Positions 17,446 to 26,596 of a stretch of DNA of 64,000 nt are shown in pieces. The stretch covers positions 1,240,001-1,304,000 of the forward strand of contig NZ_CP094468.1 of assembly GCF_023347275.1 (NCBI RefSeq), read 5' to 3'. Every line of letters starts with the position of its first letter. Within the stretch, counting starts at the first letter, position 1. The notes under the pieces are model-generated. The model did not search any database. It saw nothing but the letters and a program-made list of their open reading frames with translations, and was not told the origin of the DNA. Source of the stretch: Faecalibacterium sp. I3-3-89 (GTDB lineage Bacteria > Bacillota > Clostridia > Oscillospirales > Ruminococcaceae). Position numbers and translations under genes: made by a program.

Positions 17446-17633
17446 AAATTGGACGGAACAGCACTAATTATCGCGAGCCAGCTTTTCAAATTGTTGGCAT
17501 CAACGCTGGCTCGCATATCGCAGCAGATGATGTTGCGTCAAAAAAGCCCACTTGCCCCTGCGATTGACCAGATAAAATCTTTGGCATTGTGGTCAAAATT
17601 GTGGTCAAAATCAAATGAGGTCAGCCCACAAAC
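17446..17633. other. Gene-free stretch at the left side of the island
   Basis: No supported gene. It contains a tandem 12-base direct repeat (TGTGGTCAAAAT at about 17588-17611) close to the end of the recombinase gene, and is a plausible place for an old attachment or crossover site. Confidence 0.3.
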
Positions 17634-17670
17634 AAAAAAATCCAACGATTTCTAACGTGAAATCGTTGGA
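17634..17670 (-). terminator. Terminator of the serine recombinase operon
   Basis: TCCAACGATTTC (17641-17652) and GAAATCGTTGGA (17659-17670) form a perfect 12-bp stem. On the minus strand it is followed by TTTTTTT (17634-17640). Confidence 0.85.
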
Positions 17671-17671
17671 T

Positions 17672-18862
17672 CTATGGTCCAGCAGAGCTGGACAAATCCG
17701 AACTTTTTCCTTCCACCCCATCAGCGGTCAAAGTGTCCTCAAAACGGACGGTTTGGGTGCCATCCTTGTAGTTGAACGTAATCAGCAGAGGGATCGTTGT
17801 GTTCTCCTGATTCTGGACATCCATGACCAGTTGAACGATCTTGTCGATCACCACATCGTCCTGAATCAGCTTCATGGTCTCCCGGACGACCAGATCTTCC
17901 AGCCAGTCCTTCTGCACGGTCTTTTTGTTGCAGCCCTTGCGCCGCTTGACGTTGGCGCATTTATAATAATAGTAGGCGCGTCCGGTGGCACTGGTTCCGC
18001 TTTCACCGAACATCAGCACACCGCATTTGCCGCAGAACAGCTTGGTGGTCAGCAGATATTCCTCGTCTGCCTTGCCACAGGCAGGGGCACGCTTGTTCTT
18101 ATCCAGACGCTTCTGCACCCGGTCAAACAGGTCTTTCGGAACAATAACCGGAATTGCATCCGGCACAACGATATCCCAGAAAGACAGTTCGCCAATGTAC
18201 CGGCGGTTCTTCAGCATGGTGTTCACGCTGCTGTGGGTCATTTTGCCGCCCAGCATATTGCGGACACCCTTGTCGTTGAGGAAGTTTACGATTTCCACCA
18301 TCTTATCGCCGTTGTCATACCGCTGAAAGGCTTCCAGTACCAACGGAGCGGTCAGCGGGTCAAGATGATAGAACTTGTCATCGTCGATTTTATAGCCGAT
18401 GGTTCCCGTACCGCCAGTACACTTTCCCTTCAAAGCATTCTCCGTCTGGCCACGAATCACCTTTTCGGACAGCTCTGCCGAATAGTATTCCGCCATACCT
18501 TCCAGGAGGGTTTCCACCAGAATGCCCTGTGAACCCTCGGCAATGGGTTCCATAACGGAAATCAGGTGGACACCGTTCTTTTTCAGGATCATCTTATAGT
18601 TTGCGCTATCAAAACGATTCCGGGCAAAGCGGTCAAATTTCCAGACGAGAACAACATCAAACAGCTTTTTGCCGCTGTCTTTGATCATCTGCTGGAACTC
18701 CGGGCGATTGTCCGTTTTGGCAGAGAATGCACGGTCAATGTAGTGCTTGATGACCGTAATGCCGTTCTTTTCCGCATAATCTGTGCATTCCCGAATCTGG
18801 CCTTCGATAGATTCTTCGCGCTGGTTATCCGATGAATAGCGGGCATAGATTACGGCGGTCAT
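17672..18862 (-). CDS. Site-specific serine recombinase, internally shortened
   Basis: This 396-residue protein has the resolvase catalytic domain (ARYSSDNQ with catalytic S10, then an active-site arginine region VWKFDRFAR), a recombinase domain, and a zinc-ribbon CGKCG with a later Cys cluster. It matches large serine recombinases of clostridial mobile elements. After ENTTIPLL, where relatives continue into a coiled coil of about 100 residues, the sequence jumps to ITFNYKDGTQTVRFED, which resembles the usual C-terminal strand. This suggests an in-frame internal deletion. Integration activity may be impaired. The start at 18862 follows AAGGAAGTGAG. It is 16 bases after the upstream gene. Confidence 0.85.
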   Translation of the reverse strand: MTAVIYARYSSDNQREESIEGQIRECTDYAEKNGITVIKHYIDRAFSAKTDNRPEFQQMIKDSGKKLFDVVLVWKFDRFARNRFDSANYKMILKKNGVHLISVMEPIAEGSQGILVETLLEGMAEYYSAELSEKVIRGQTENALKGKCTGGTGTIGYKIDDDKFYHLDPLTAPLVLEAFQRYDNGDKMVEIVNFLNDKGVRNMLGGKMTHSSVNTMLKNRRYIGELSFWDIVVPDAIPVIVPKDLFDRVQKRLDKNKRAPACGKADEEYLLTTKLFCGKCGVLMFGESGTSATGRAYYYYKCANVKRRKGCNKKTVQKDWLEDLVVRETMKLIQDDVVIDKIVQLVMDVQNQENTTIPLLITFNYKDGTQTVRFEDTLTADGVEGKSSDLSSSAGP

Positions 18863-18878
18863 AGACTCACTTCCTTTT

Positions 18879-19418
18879 TTATCGAACAGATGGGTAGCTT
18901 TTTGCATACTTGTAGATCTGGCGCGCACAGTCGAGGCTCATTTTGCTGGAATCGTTATGTTTGAGCCATGCATTCACATTGCCGGGATTCAGCTTCAAGT
19001 CTGTGTAGAGACGATAATTCGTCAGTTTCTTTTTCTGCTGAAGTTCCAATACCCGGCGATGGATCAACGCTTTCGTATCATTGTCCGCAAGAGAGGTATC
19101 CCGCACCGAGCAATAGCTGCGCCAAACCTTCAAATAGCCTTCCGGCAGTTCTGATGATTGCTTTTCAAGAAGCACCAGCATTTGCTCCAGCGAATAGAGA
19201 TTAGAAAGTTGCTCATATTCCGCAGCAATCGTACTGTTTGCGGTGTAGCGGAGCAGCAGTTCTACTTTATCAAAGGCCAAAGCATAGAGAAACAACGGTT
19301 CTTTCAGGCGGGGATTCTCGCTCAGACAATCTGCCAGCTTATGAATACTAGCCGTCTGCACCCCGGAAAGCTCTGCCACATACTGCTTCAAGAAACCCTC
19401 AAATGTCAGCTTTCGCAT
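18879..19418 (-). CDS. Helix-turn-helix-like partner of the nucleotidyltransferase
   Basis: This 179-residue protein is mostly helical. Its last third (KKKLTNYRLYTDLKLNPGNV and NAWLKHNDSS) resembles a DNA-binding helix-turn-helix as in XRE-type proteins. It overlaps the end of the upstream nucleotidyltransferase gene by 13 bases and is followed 16 bases later by the serine recombinase, so the three form one operon. By context it could be the antitoxin or regulator of a two-gene addiction-like pair. I choose ATG 19418 with GGTGGAG upstream; a GTG at 19427 is possible. The function is inferred. Confidence 0.55.
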   Translation of the reverse strand: MRKLTFEGFLKQYVAELSGVQTASIHKLADCLSENPRLKEPLFLYALAFDKVELLLRYTANSTIAAEYEQLSNLYSLEQMLVLLEKQSSELPEGYLKVWRSYCSVRDTSLADNDTKALIHRRVLELQQKKKLTNYRLYTDLKLNPGNVNAWLKHNDSSKMSLDCARQIYKYAKSYPSVR

Positions 19419-19945
19419 GGTCTCCACCTCTCCACATACTCCTGATAACGGATATAAAAATCCCGATACCGCCAGTCGTTCAAGATGCTGGCTTTCAGTT
19501 CATCTTCATCCGTTGCAAGGTGTTCCAGCAAATCCCAGTCCAAAGAGTTCCGCACGGCCTCGCTCTCTACGTCTGCTTTGTCGGTGTCCCGGAAAGAGCA
19601 CAGCTTTGCAATCACCAAATCTTCCAGACTGGGTGTGTAGAACTGCACCTTTGTACCACCAAAGGGTAGCGGCTGAAGCCGGTCTTGGAAGTTATATGGG
19701 AAATTGTCGATGTAGGCTTCCACATCGGTGTTGATGTCGTACTTGCCAAGCAAACTGTACAGTTCTTTCGGAACACTCAAGGCATCAATGTCATGAGTAG
19801 CGCGGGTCAGCTTGCCCAACAAAATAAACGCACTGCCACCTACAATCACCATCTGATAGCGGTCGTTATTGTCGATCATCAGGTCTGCGTCTTCGTCCAG
19901 ACGTTCCAGACGCTTGCGGAGGTCATCTAAAATCATCTTTCCCAT
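19406..19945 (-). CDS. Nucleotidyltransferase-fold protein (DUF6036 / AbiEii-like)
   Basis: This 179-residue protein has the minimal nucleotidyltransferase pattern: GGSAFILLG (about 40-48), then RATHDIDAL with the paired aspartates that bind metal and nucleotide. The rest has features of the AbiEii/DUF6036 group, which act as toxins or toxin-like enzymes modifying RNA in abortive-infection pairs. ATG 19945 is chosen for GAAAGG 7 bases before it. It overlaps the helical HTH-like partner gene, the typical arrangement of a toxin-antitoxin locus. Which member is toxic is not clear from sequence. Confidence 0.65.
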   Translation of the reverse strand: MGKMILDDLRKRLERLDEDADLMIDNNDRYQMVIVGGSAFILLGKLTRATHDIDALSVPKELYSLLGKYDINTDVEAYIDNFPYNFQDRLQPLPFGGTKVQFYTPSLEDLVIAKLCSFRDTDKADVESEAVRNSLDWDLLEHLATDEDELKASILNDWRYRDFYIRYQEYVERWRPCES

Positions 19946-19988
19946 AAAGTAGCCTTTCACTTTTTCAATAATAGTATTCTTTAATTAA

Positions 19989-20017
19989 ATTTTACATGGA
20001 AAAGATTTAAAAGTCAA
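19989..20017 (-). promoter_or_regulatory. Promoter of the nucleotidyltransferase/recombinase operon
   Basis: On the minus strand TTGACT (20012-20017), a 17-base spacer and TAAAAT (19989-19994) precede the nucleotidyltransferase start by about 45 bases. Confidence 0.6.
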
Positions 20018-20041
20018 CACCTAATTTTTCAGATTTATATC

Positions 20042-20602
20042 TCATCGAGTTGAAGCATTCAACCGGCACTCATTATTCAACGGTCTAAGGTACACACTGT
20101 CTCCAACACATCCTTTTAGGTCTGTTCTGCTAATAATCATCCATGTGATACCGTTTCCATCTTCATCCTCCAAATCACATCTATAAAATTGATAGCCAAA
20201 CACCTCTAACACAATATTTACTGTAAATGTTTCGTGCTTAACACACAAAAAACCAAGTGTGAGAAAAAATATCAAAAACAACGCAACGCTTTTCCATTGT
20301 GTGAAGTCAAATGCAAACAATGGTAAAATATATGAAAGTAAAAATTCTGATGTCACCGTTTTTTCTTCGGTAACAGTAAGTATTGTATATCTTTCAGCTT
20401 CAGAGTTTGCTTCTACTCGAAGTTTTTTTAACACGAAAACAAGAGATATTGAAAAGACAACTAGTATTGTTGAAATGCCTATCTTCTCTATACCTGATGA
20501 CTGAGTATCTTCTAAAAGGCTCACAGTGTCAACAAAAATAACAGACAACCATAATGGCGCAAATGATATGAAAAACAATGCGCTTGTAAAAAGTTTTGAC
20601 AC
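20042..20602 (-). CDS. kwaA: Kiwa-like membrane protein KwaA
   Basis: This is about a 186-residue protein with four hydrophobic segments (about residues 5-22, 40-58, 87-103 and 105-122), then a cytosolic tail containing a GYQFYR motif as in KwaA-type proteins. Kiwa is a two-gene anti-phage system in which membrane KwaA pairs with DNA-binding KwaB. Here the kwaB-like gene lies immediately upstream in the same operon. I place the start at GTG 20602, because GGGAG lies 8 bases before it; GTG 20617 would overlap kwaB more. KwaA sequences diverge strongly, so assignment rests on length, topology and the partner gene. Confidence 0.6.
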   Translation of the reverse strand: MSKLFTSALFFISFAPLWLSVIFVDTVSLLEDTQSSGIEKIGISTILVVFSISLVFVLKKLRVEANSEAERYTILTVTEEKTVTSEFLLSYILPLFAFDFTQWKSVALFLIFFLTLGFLCVKHETFTVNIVLEVFGYQFYRCDLEDEDGNGITWMIISRTDLKGCVGDSVYLRPLNNECRLNASTR

Positions 20603-20607
20603 TCTAT

Positions 20608-21525
20608 TCACTCCCACTTTCGAGGACTGGACACTTCCATCGGAAGATCATCAAATGGGTCAACCATACCTTTATTACATAGCAGTTTAACAAGCTTTTC
20701 AGAAACACCGTTTTGTGTTGTGTCGAATTTTCCTTCAAGCAACGGAAGACCAAACTTTTCGGCCAAACGTCTTCTATCATCCGAATTTTCTAACTTTTTT
20801 AAATGCTCGTCATTAAAAGCCACAAATCTTCTCGGATTATGGCCACTTGATGCACATGTCCTAAACAACTCAAAATCTGTCACAATGCGCATTTTTTCTA
20901 CTGCTGCAACTTTTTGCAAACAGATTCCCTTATATGCTCTTTCTATATTAAAAAGTTTTTCTCCTGCCATGGATAGCATATAAGCTGTATCGTCTATTAT
21001 TATAATATCCAAGTTGGTTCTGAGTGAAAGTACTTTGTTATCGATTTCGCTAAATGTGCCACTCGATTCCCAAAATTTATGCCGCAATGTTGTAATCGGA
21101 TTTTGCATTGAAAAAAGTTTAATACGATAATCTTCTCCATTTATACTTAGGGTTTCTTTGATTAGCTGAGCCGATGCGGAAAATTTCAAAGGATTAATTT
21201 CCACATCTGGTTTCGATATCGCTTCTTGAAGTGTTTTAAATTCATCACAAATCAATACATTTTCCGCTGGTAGCTCATAAATTGTTTGTGCATCAGCACT
21301 CCCATCATATTCTTTTACGGTATGATATTTCTTAAATTCTTTTTTGTAATGATCAGAAATTTCACCAACAAAATGAGTCAGTCTTCCCTCTGGTGAAAGA
21401 TTGACCTTACAAGTAGAATAACTTGTTTTATTTTTTGCCGACACCTTAATTTTGAGGAGTTGAAGGCTTAAGGAACTTCCTTCTTGGAGCTTATTAAAGA
21501 TGGACTCAATTTGCTCTAATGTCAT
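20608..21525 (-). CDS. kwaB: Kiwa-like effector KwaB (DUF4868 domain)
   Basis: This 305-residue soluble protein matches the DUF4868/KwaB pattern: a mixed N-terminal half, then LRTNLDIIIIDDTAYML, a core FNIERAY segment and a C-terminal helical part ending near LLCNKGMVDPFDDLP. The family length is about 300-315 residues. In Kiwa, KwaB acts with membrane KwaA against phage DNA. It starts 16 bases after hsdR with a good GAGGAAGAG site, so it is cotranscribed with the restriction gene. In the original E. coli system kwaA precedes kwaB; the order is reversed here. I am fairly sure of the family. Confidence 0.7.
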   Translation of the reverse strand: MTLEQIESIFNKLQEGSSLSLQLLKIKVSAKNKTSYSTCKVNLSPEGRLTHFVGEISDHYKKEFKKYHTVKEYDGSADAQTIYELPAENVLICDEFKTLQEAISKPDVEINPLKFSASAQLIKETLSINGEDYRIKLFSMQNPITTLRHKFWESSGTFSEIDNKVLSLRTNLDIIIIDDTAYMLSMAGEKLFNIERAYKGICLQKVAAVEKMRIVTDFELFRTCASSGHNPRRFVAFNDEHLKKLENSDDRRRLAEKFGLPLLEGKFDTTQNGVSEKLVKLLCNKGMVDPFDDLPMEVSSPRKWE

Positions 21526-21541
21526 TTTTTACTCTTCCTCC

Positions 21542-24500
21542 TCAAATCGTCATATTGTCCGTCCACATCTCACACTGGCTAATGACCGTGCTGATTGCCG
21601 TATCATAATCTTCCGGTGGATACTTATACTTTTTCAGAAGGTGCTTCACCATCTTACGCATACTCGCACGAGCAGTTTCTTTTTTCTGCCAGTCTATTGT
21701 CCGATTTTTGCGCAGCATTTCCGTAAGTTCTCTGGTTAAGTCAATCAGTTCATTGTTTTGGTAGAAATCCTTGATGTTTTCCGGCTTTGTCAGAGCATCG
21801 TAAAAAGCCAGTTCTTCCTGCGTCAAGCCCAGCTTTTTACCGTTGTTATACAGTTCTGTAATCTCCTGTGCCGTTTTCAGAAGTTCCTTGATGACCTCCT
21901 CGTTTGTAATCAAGCCATTGTAGTAAGAGTTCATCAACTGTGTAATCTTTTCTGAAAACTTCTGAGACTGCACAACATTTGTCCGTTTATACAGTGAAAC
22001 TTGCTCTGCCATAAGTTTTTTCAAAATTTCTACGGCAATGTTCTTTTCCTTCATTTTTGAAATTTCATCCAACACCGCCGGGTCAAACAGGCTGATATTT
22101 TCATCTGCCTTCTTACTGTCAAACAAACTGATAACACCTTGACTCTGGATACTTGCTTTCAGCAGTTCATTGATTTGAGCATTGATTTCTTTCAAAGAAA
22201 GTGTCTTGCCGCCACTCCCACCATAGGTGATCTTCACCACCGTAGAACGGACTGCTTCCATATAGGCCGCTTCATGTCGCTCCTGCTCCGTGGTCATGCT
22301 GGAACACAGCGAATGCGACTGTTTCAGCAACAGAGCTTCTCGCAGGAACAGATCTTTGCGCTTGGGTGCTTTTGCGTCCAGAACAAAGTTTACGCCGCCA
22401 GTGACCAGCTTTGCCATCATCAACGGAGAACCACCAATAAATCCGCTGAAATCAAAGCCGTGCAACAAATCTTTGCACACCTGAAGCTTTTCCTGAAACT
22501 TTGGATAAGCAACTTTGGCAATGTCCATATCGCCATATCGGGACTGGTCACGCTTGGTATACTCCTTCATAGCGGCTTTGAGGGCAGATGCAATGCCAAC
22601 GTAATCTACAATCAAGCCGCCCTCTTTGTCCTTAAACACGCGGTTGACACGCGCGATGGCCTGCATCAGATTGTATCCGTGCATTGGCTTGTAAACATAC
22701 ATCGTAGCCAGTGAAGGCACATCAAAACCTGTCAGCCACATATCCACAACAATGGCAATCTTCATCGGGTCATCGTTGTCTTTGAATTTCCGGGCAAGTT
22801 CTTCTTTGTGAGATTTTGTACCGATGATTTCTTTCCAATCCTCCGGGTCATTGTTGCCACCCGTCATAACTACGCCGATTTTTTCGTTCCATGTCGGGCG
22901 CAGTTCCAGAAGTTTTCGATAAATCTTCATCGCAATCGGGCGCGAATACGCCACGATCATCGCCTTGCCCGTCAAAAGATTAGCGCGGTACTTTTCGTAA
23001 TGGTTGACAATATCTTCGCACAGCGATTGAATGGTAGAGTCTGCCCCCAGCACACTCTCCATCTGCCCCAACATCTTTTTGCTTTTTTCAATCGTTGCAG
23101 CGTCCGATTGCTGTTCCAGCGCATCGTAGGTCGCATCAATCAAGGCCAGCGTATTTTGGTCAAGGTGGAGTTTGATAACGCGGCTCTCATAGTAAACCGG
23201 ACGCGTTGCGCCATCTTCCACCGCCTGTGTCATATCATAAATATCGATATAATCACCAAAAACTTCACGCGTATTTCTATCTTTTGCCGAAATCGGCGTT
23301 CCCGTAAAGCCTATGTAGGTTGCATTTGGCAAGGCATCATGGATGATACGGGCATTGCCAATGACCGTATGTGCTTCTTTTTCACCCTGTTCATTTTCTT
23401 TGATGACAATTTTCTCATCAAAACCATACTGTCCACGGTGGGCTTCATCCGCCATCACCACAATATTTCTCCGTTCGGACAGCGGCTTCTCGCCACGCTC
23501 AAACTTGAACATCGTGGTGAAGATAATGCCATTTGCTTTTCGACCATCCAGCAGGTTGCTCAGATTTTCCTTGCTGGTTGCCTGTACAGGTATCTGGCGC
23601 AAAAACGGCGCACACTTGGCAAACTGCGTGTAAAGCTGATCGTCAAGGTCAATGCGGTCAGTCATCACAACAATAGTTGGACTGTTCAGAGCTTCTTGCA
23701 GCAAATGGGCATAGAATACCATCGACAGCGATTTTCCACTGCCCTGCGTATGCCAGAACACACCGCCCTTGCCATCCGTTTTGGTGGCAATTTTGGCCTT
23801 TTCAATAGCTTTTCGCACCGCAAAATACTGGTGGTATCCAGCCAAAATCTTAATCAGCTTTTGCCCATCACCGAAAAACAGGATAAAATTTTTCAGAATA
23901 TCCAGCAATCGTGCTTTCTGGAACATTCCCTCATAGAATGTGTCAAACTGCGCATACGCCGTATTTTCGTAATCGCCATCCTTTGTTTTCCACTCCATAA
24001 AACGGTCAAGTCCAGAAGTGACTGTTCCCGCCTTGTTGGTCGAAAGGTCACTGATTACGCAGATTGCATTATAATAGAACATCGAAGGAATGTCCTTCAT
24101 ATAGTTCCGAATCTGGTTATATGCGTTTTCTGCGCCCACTTCGTCCTTGGAAGGGCTCTTTAACTCCATCAAAACCAGCGGCAATCCGTTGATAAACAGA
24201 ATAATATCCGGACGGCGGTTGTTTCCGTTTTCTACGAAGGTATATTGGTTTACCACATAGAAATCATTTTTGTCTGCATCCGAATAATCAATTAGCTTTA
24301 CTACCGAAGACCGTTCCTCACCCTTGACTGCATATTTGACCGTGATACCGTTTTGCAGGTAGTCCATAAAAACAATATTCTTCTGCAATAGACTTCCTGC
24401 ATCAAAATCATTCAGTTTCAAGATTGCCTCATCAATCGCCACAGCCGGCAAACCGCAATTCAACCGCACCAGACAATCTCGCAAAACATCATCCAACAAA

Positions 24501-24610
24501 GGGCGACTGTAATCAGTCCGGTTCATATCGGGAGCATAGATATGGGTGTAGTCCATGTTCTCAAACAATTCGATTATGGCTTGTTCAAAGGTGTCTTCAT
24601 TGAAAAGCAT
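21542..24610 (-). CDS. hsdR: Type I restriction endonuclease subunit R
   Basis: This 1022-residue HsdR has an N-terminal nuclease domain with PD (134-135) and ELK (149-151) of the PD-(D/E)xK core, followed by SF2 translocase motifs: Walker A HTQGSGKS (287-294), DEAHRGQYG, GFTGTP and the QAIARVNR motif VI. A C-terminal helical region binds the methyltransferase. It cuts DNA after ATP-driven translocation when recognition sites are unmodified. The start at 24610 has GGTGGAG upstream; it lies 20 bases after the FRG-domain gene. It is separated from hsdM/hsdS by the invertible cassette and the FRG gene. Confidence 0.95.
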   Translation of the reverse strand: MLFNEDTFEQAIIELFENMDYTHIYAPDMNRTDYSRPLLDDVLRDCLVRLNCGLPAVAIDEAILKLNDFDAGSLLQKNIVFMDYLQNGITVKYAVKGEERSSVVKLIDYSDADKNDFYVVNQYTFVENGNNRRPDIILFINGLPLVLMELKSPSKDEVGAENAYNQIRNYMKDIPSMFYYNAICVISDLSTNKAGTVTSGLDRFMEWKTKDGDYENTAYAQFDTFYEGMFQKARLLDILKNFILFFGDGQKLIKILAGYHQYFAVRKAIEKAKIATKTDGKGGVFWHTQGSGKSLSMVFYAHLLQEALNSPTIVVMTDRIDLDDQLYTQFAKCAPFLRQIPVQATSKENLSNLLDGRKANGIIFTTMFKFERGEKPLSERRNIVVMADEAHRGQYGFDEKIVIKENEQGEKEAHTVIGNARIIHDALPNATYIGFTGTPISAKDRNTREVFGDYIDIYDMTQAVEDGATRPVYYESRVIKLHLDQNTLALIDATYDALEQQSDAATIEKSKKMLGQMESVLGADSTIQSLCEDIVNHYEKYRANLLTGKAMIVAYSRPIAMKIYRKLLELRPTWNEKIGVVMTGGNNDPEDWKEIIGTKSHKEELARKFKDNDDPMKIAIVVDMWLTGFDVPSLATMYVYKPMHGYNLMQAIARVNRVFKDKEGGLIVDYVGIASALKAAMKEYTKRDQSRYGDMDIAKVAYPKFQEKLQVCKDLLHGFDFSGFIGGSPLMMAKLVTGGVNFVLDAKAPKRKDLFLREALLLKQSHSLCSSMTTEQERHEAAYMEAVRSTVVKITYGGSGGKTLSLKEINAQINELLKASIQSQGVISLFDSKKADENISLFDPAVLDEISKMKEKNIAVEILKKLMAEQVSLYKRTNVVQSQKFSEKITQLMNSYYNGLITNEEVIKELLKTAQEITELYNNGKKLGLTQEELAFYDALTKPENIKDFYQNNELIDLTRELTEMLRKNRTIDWQKKETARASMRKMVKHLLKKYKYPPEDYDTAISTVISQCEMWTDNMTI

Positions 24611-24630
24611 ATTCTTTCTCCACCAATAAA

Positions 24631-25914
24631 TCAATCTTGATTTTTTTCGAGCTCTTTTGTGATGGCATCAACTATATCGTCAATGATTGACTTTGACACA
24701 GTTTTTGCCATAGGGCGTTCCATCGATGAATATTTCTGTAAGGTATCTGCTAAGGCTTTTCGTGCCTTACTCTGCCCAATTTCTTTGTTGTACCAATCAG
24801 GAATCAAGCTTTCCTGAACTGCAACATAACATTCATCAAAAAGAATCGGATTGATTTTCTTTTTCAAAATGTCTCTAACGATTTGACTATCTTCGACATG
24901 TGGTGTTTTCTCCAGTGTTGCAGTATCACCATTCATTGAAGCCACATCAAACATTTCAAATGGCTCATCTTGTAGGGATGGCATGTTTACATGAACATCT
25001 TTTATATACGCCATTTGGTGTTCCAATTCAGGGAATAAGCTTCCTTCGTTTATATTGTAAAAATCCAACTCCCTTAGAATGTGCTCTTTTGATTCTGCCG
25101 GGATCCTAAAGCTGAATTCATCAAATTCGTCCCGAACATTTTTATAGGCTCTTTTTATAATGTATTCTCCAGCCCCCTCTCCTGCGATCTGAATATTATA
25201 TTGTCCGCAGATCAAGAATGAGCCATTTTGCCTTTTCAAACGTTCGTTATTAAGATTTGATAAAACAAAATAGTTGTTCTGAATGATTTCAATGATACTC
25301 TTATATCCATTTTTTCTGCAATTGACCGCATCAGCTTTTGAATAGATGCCTTCCTTCTGAAGCTTGTCGAGTAACGTTTCCAACTTGAAGTTTCCTGTTA
25401 TCTTTTCTGTTGCCAAATAGGACAGAACCTTAATCTCGTCATCGTCATACGATTTTCCATACTCCTGCTTAAAATAAACGCGTCCGTCCGTTGGCGGCAA
25501 CAACACAGTCTTCCCATCTGAAATCGATATATCTTGATTGGTCTGGCACGCAAAAAACAGAGCAACCAATGGATTTTCTGTAACATCCAATAGTCTTGTT
25601 GGCAGTCCGTAATGCTGCAACTTTGCAAGCTTTTCAAACGCCGTTATCGTATCGCCGAAGTCTCTTGGGTTCCGTATGTACGCAGCACGAATCATATCAT
25701 ACTCGTGCGCCAACATTCCGTTACGAAATATTCCCGGCATAACATTCCAATCATAGCTGGCTTGTCCTCGAAAGAAATAATGCTTCGCGCTCTCTTCGGG
25801 TTCCACATTAGCCATTTCATTCTTTATCAGCGAAATTCCGTCCAAATAGCCATTCAGATCCCAGACAACCCAACTGTCATGGCTACTGGTTCGTGTTTTG
25901 TCCGAATTATCCAT
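24631..25914 (-). CDS. FRG-domain protein in the restriction island
   Basis: This 427-residue protein contains an FRG domain, named for the YFFRGQ motif (FRG at 48-50), with the later HYGLPTRLLD (101-110), ENPLVALFFA and an LRELDFYNINEGSLFP segment. FRG proteins occur near defence systems and are suspected effectors or nucleic-acid or nucleotide modifiers, but the activity is not settled. The C-terminal 150 residues are a charged helical region. AAGGAA lies before its ATG. The upstream inverted repeat at 25935 is only 20 bases from the start, so the gene has little room for its own promoter. Linkage to hsdR is tight (20 bases). Confidence 0.8.
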   Translation of the reverse strand: MDNSDKTRTSSHDSWVVWDLNGYLDGISLIKNEMANVEPEESAKHYFFRGQASYDWNVMPGIFRNGMLAHEYDMIRAAYIRNPRDFGDTITAFEKLAKLQHYGLPTRLLDVTENPLVALFFACQTNQDISISDGKTVLLPPTDGRVYFKQEYGKSYDDDEIKVLSYLATEKITGNFKLETLLDKLQKEGIYSKADAVNCRKNGYKSIIEIIQNNYFVLSNLNNERLKRQNGSFLICGQYNIQIAGEGAGEYIIKRAYKNVRDEFDEFSFRIPAESKEHILRELDFYNINEGSLFPELEHQMAYIKDVHVNMPSLQDEPFEMFDVASMNGDTATLEKTPHVEDSQIVRDILKKKINPILFDECYVAVQESLIPDWYNKEIGQSKARKALADTLQKYSSMERPMAKTVSKSIIDDIVDAITKELEKNQD

Positions 25915-25934
25915 GTTATTCCTTCATTTCTTTT

Positions 25935-25964
25935 ATAAACGATAATTTAGAGCAGCAAGCCGCC
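25935..25964 (+). repeat. Inversion repeat R1
   Basis: Contains the core ATAAACGATAATTTAG (25935-25950) and extends to 25964. The 29 bases at 25936-25964 are the exact reverse complement of 28789-28817 (R4). It codes for the INDNLEQQAA junction of HsdS. Confidence 0.85.
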
Positions 25965-26576
25965 GCATTGTTTTCAAGCCTCTATAATCGATCAAATACT
26001 GAGGTTAGATACACCGATTTAATACAAATACTCGGCGGTGGAACCCCCAAGACAGGCGAAACCGCGTATTGGAACGGTAATATTGCTTTCTTTACTCCAA
26101 AAGATGTTGGCACACCATATACATTTATCACAGAAAAGACTATTACAGAAGAGGGACTTTCACATTGCAATAGCCGACTATATCCTGTGAATACAGTTTT
26201 CGTTACGGCAAGAGGTACTGTTGGCAAAGTTGGTCTGTCCGGAATTCCGATGGCTATGAATCAATCCTGTTATGCACTTGTCGGCAAGGAAACACATCAG
26301 CTTCTTGTCTATTTTTACACCCTCAAAGCTGTTGATAGACTTAAGCATAAAGCAAGTGGAGCTGTATTTGATGCGATTACCACTAGAGATTTTGATTCAG
26401 AGCAAATCATGAAGCTATCTGATGATGATGCTAAAGCGTTTCTCTGTGTTGCAGAGCCAATGTTTCAGGAGATGCTTAACAATAGTATCGAAAACTTGCG
26501 GCTTTCAACACTACGGGATTTCCTGTTGCCCAAGCTAATGTCTGGTGAGATTGACGTCTCTTCCGTTCAGCTCTAA
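25935..26576 (+). pseudogene. Silent C-terminal half-cassette of HsdS (inverted)
   Basis: The frame from the repeat at 25935 reads INDNLEQQAA, then a complete target-recognition domain starting VRYTDLIQILGGGTPKTG, then the conserved C-terminal LPKLMSGEIDVSSVQL and a stop. It is equivalent to the second half of the expressed hsdS (28150-28817) but on the opposite strand. It has no ribosome site or start codon of its own; an ATG at 25893 lies outside the homology. It would be expressed only after inversion joins it behind an N-terminal half. I therefore list it as a silent cassette, not a dead gene. Confidence 0.85.
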
Positions 26577-26596
26577 GCTGCTAAATTATCGTTTAT
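26568..26596 (-). repeat. Inversion repeat R2
   Basis: The core ATAAACGATAATTTAG occurs on the minus strand at 26581-26596, with the extension CAGCTTAGAGCTG shared (one mismatch) with R3. It lies at the stop codons of both half-cassettes, which converge here. Confidence 0.8.
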
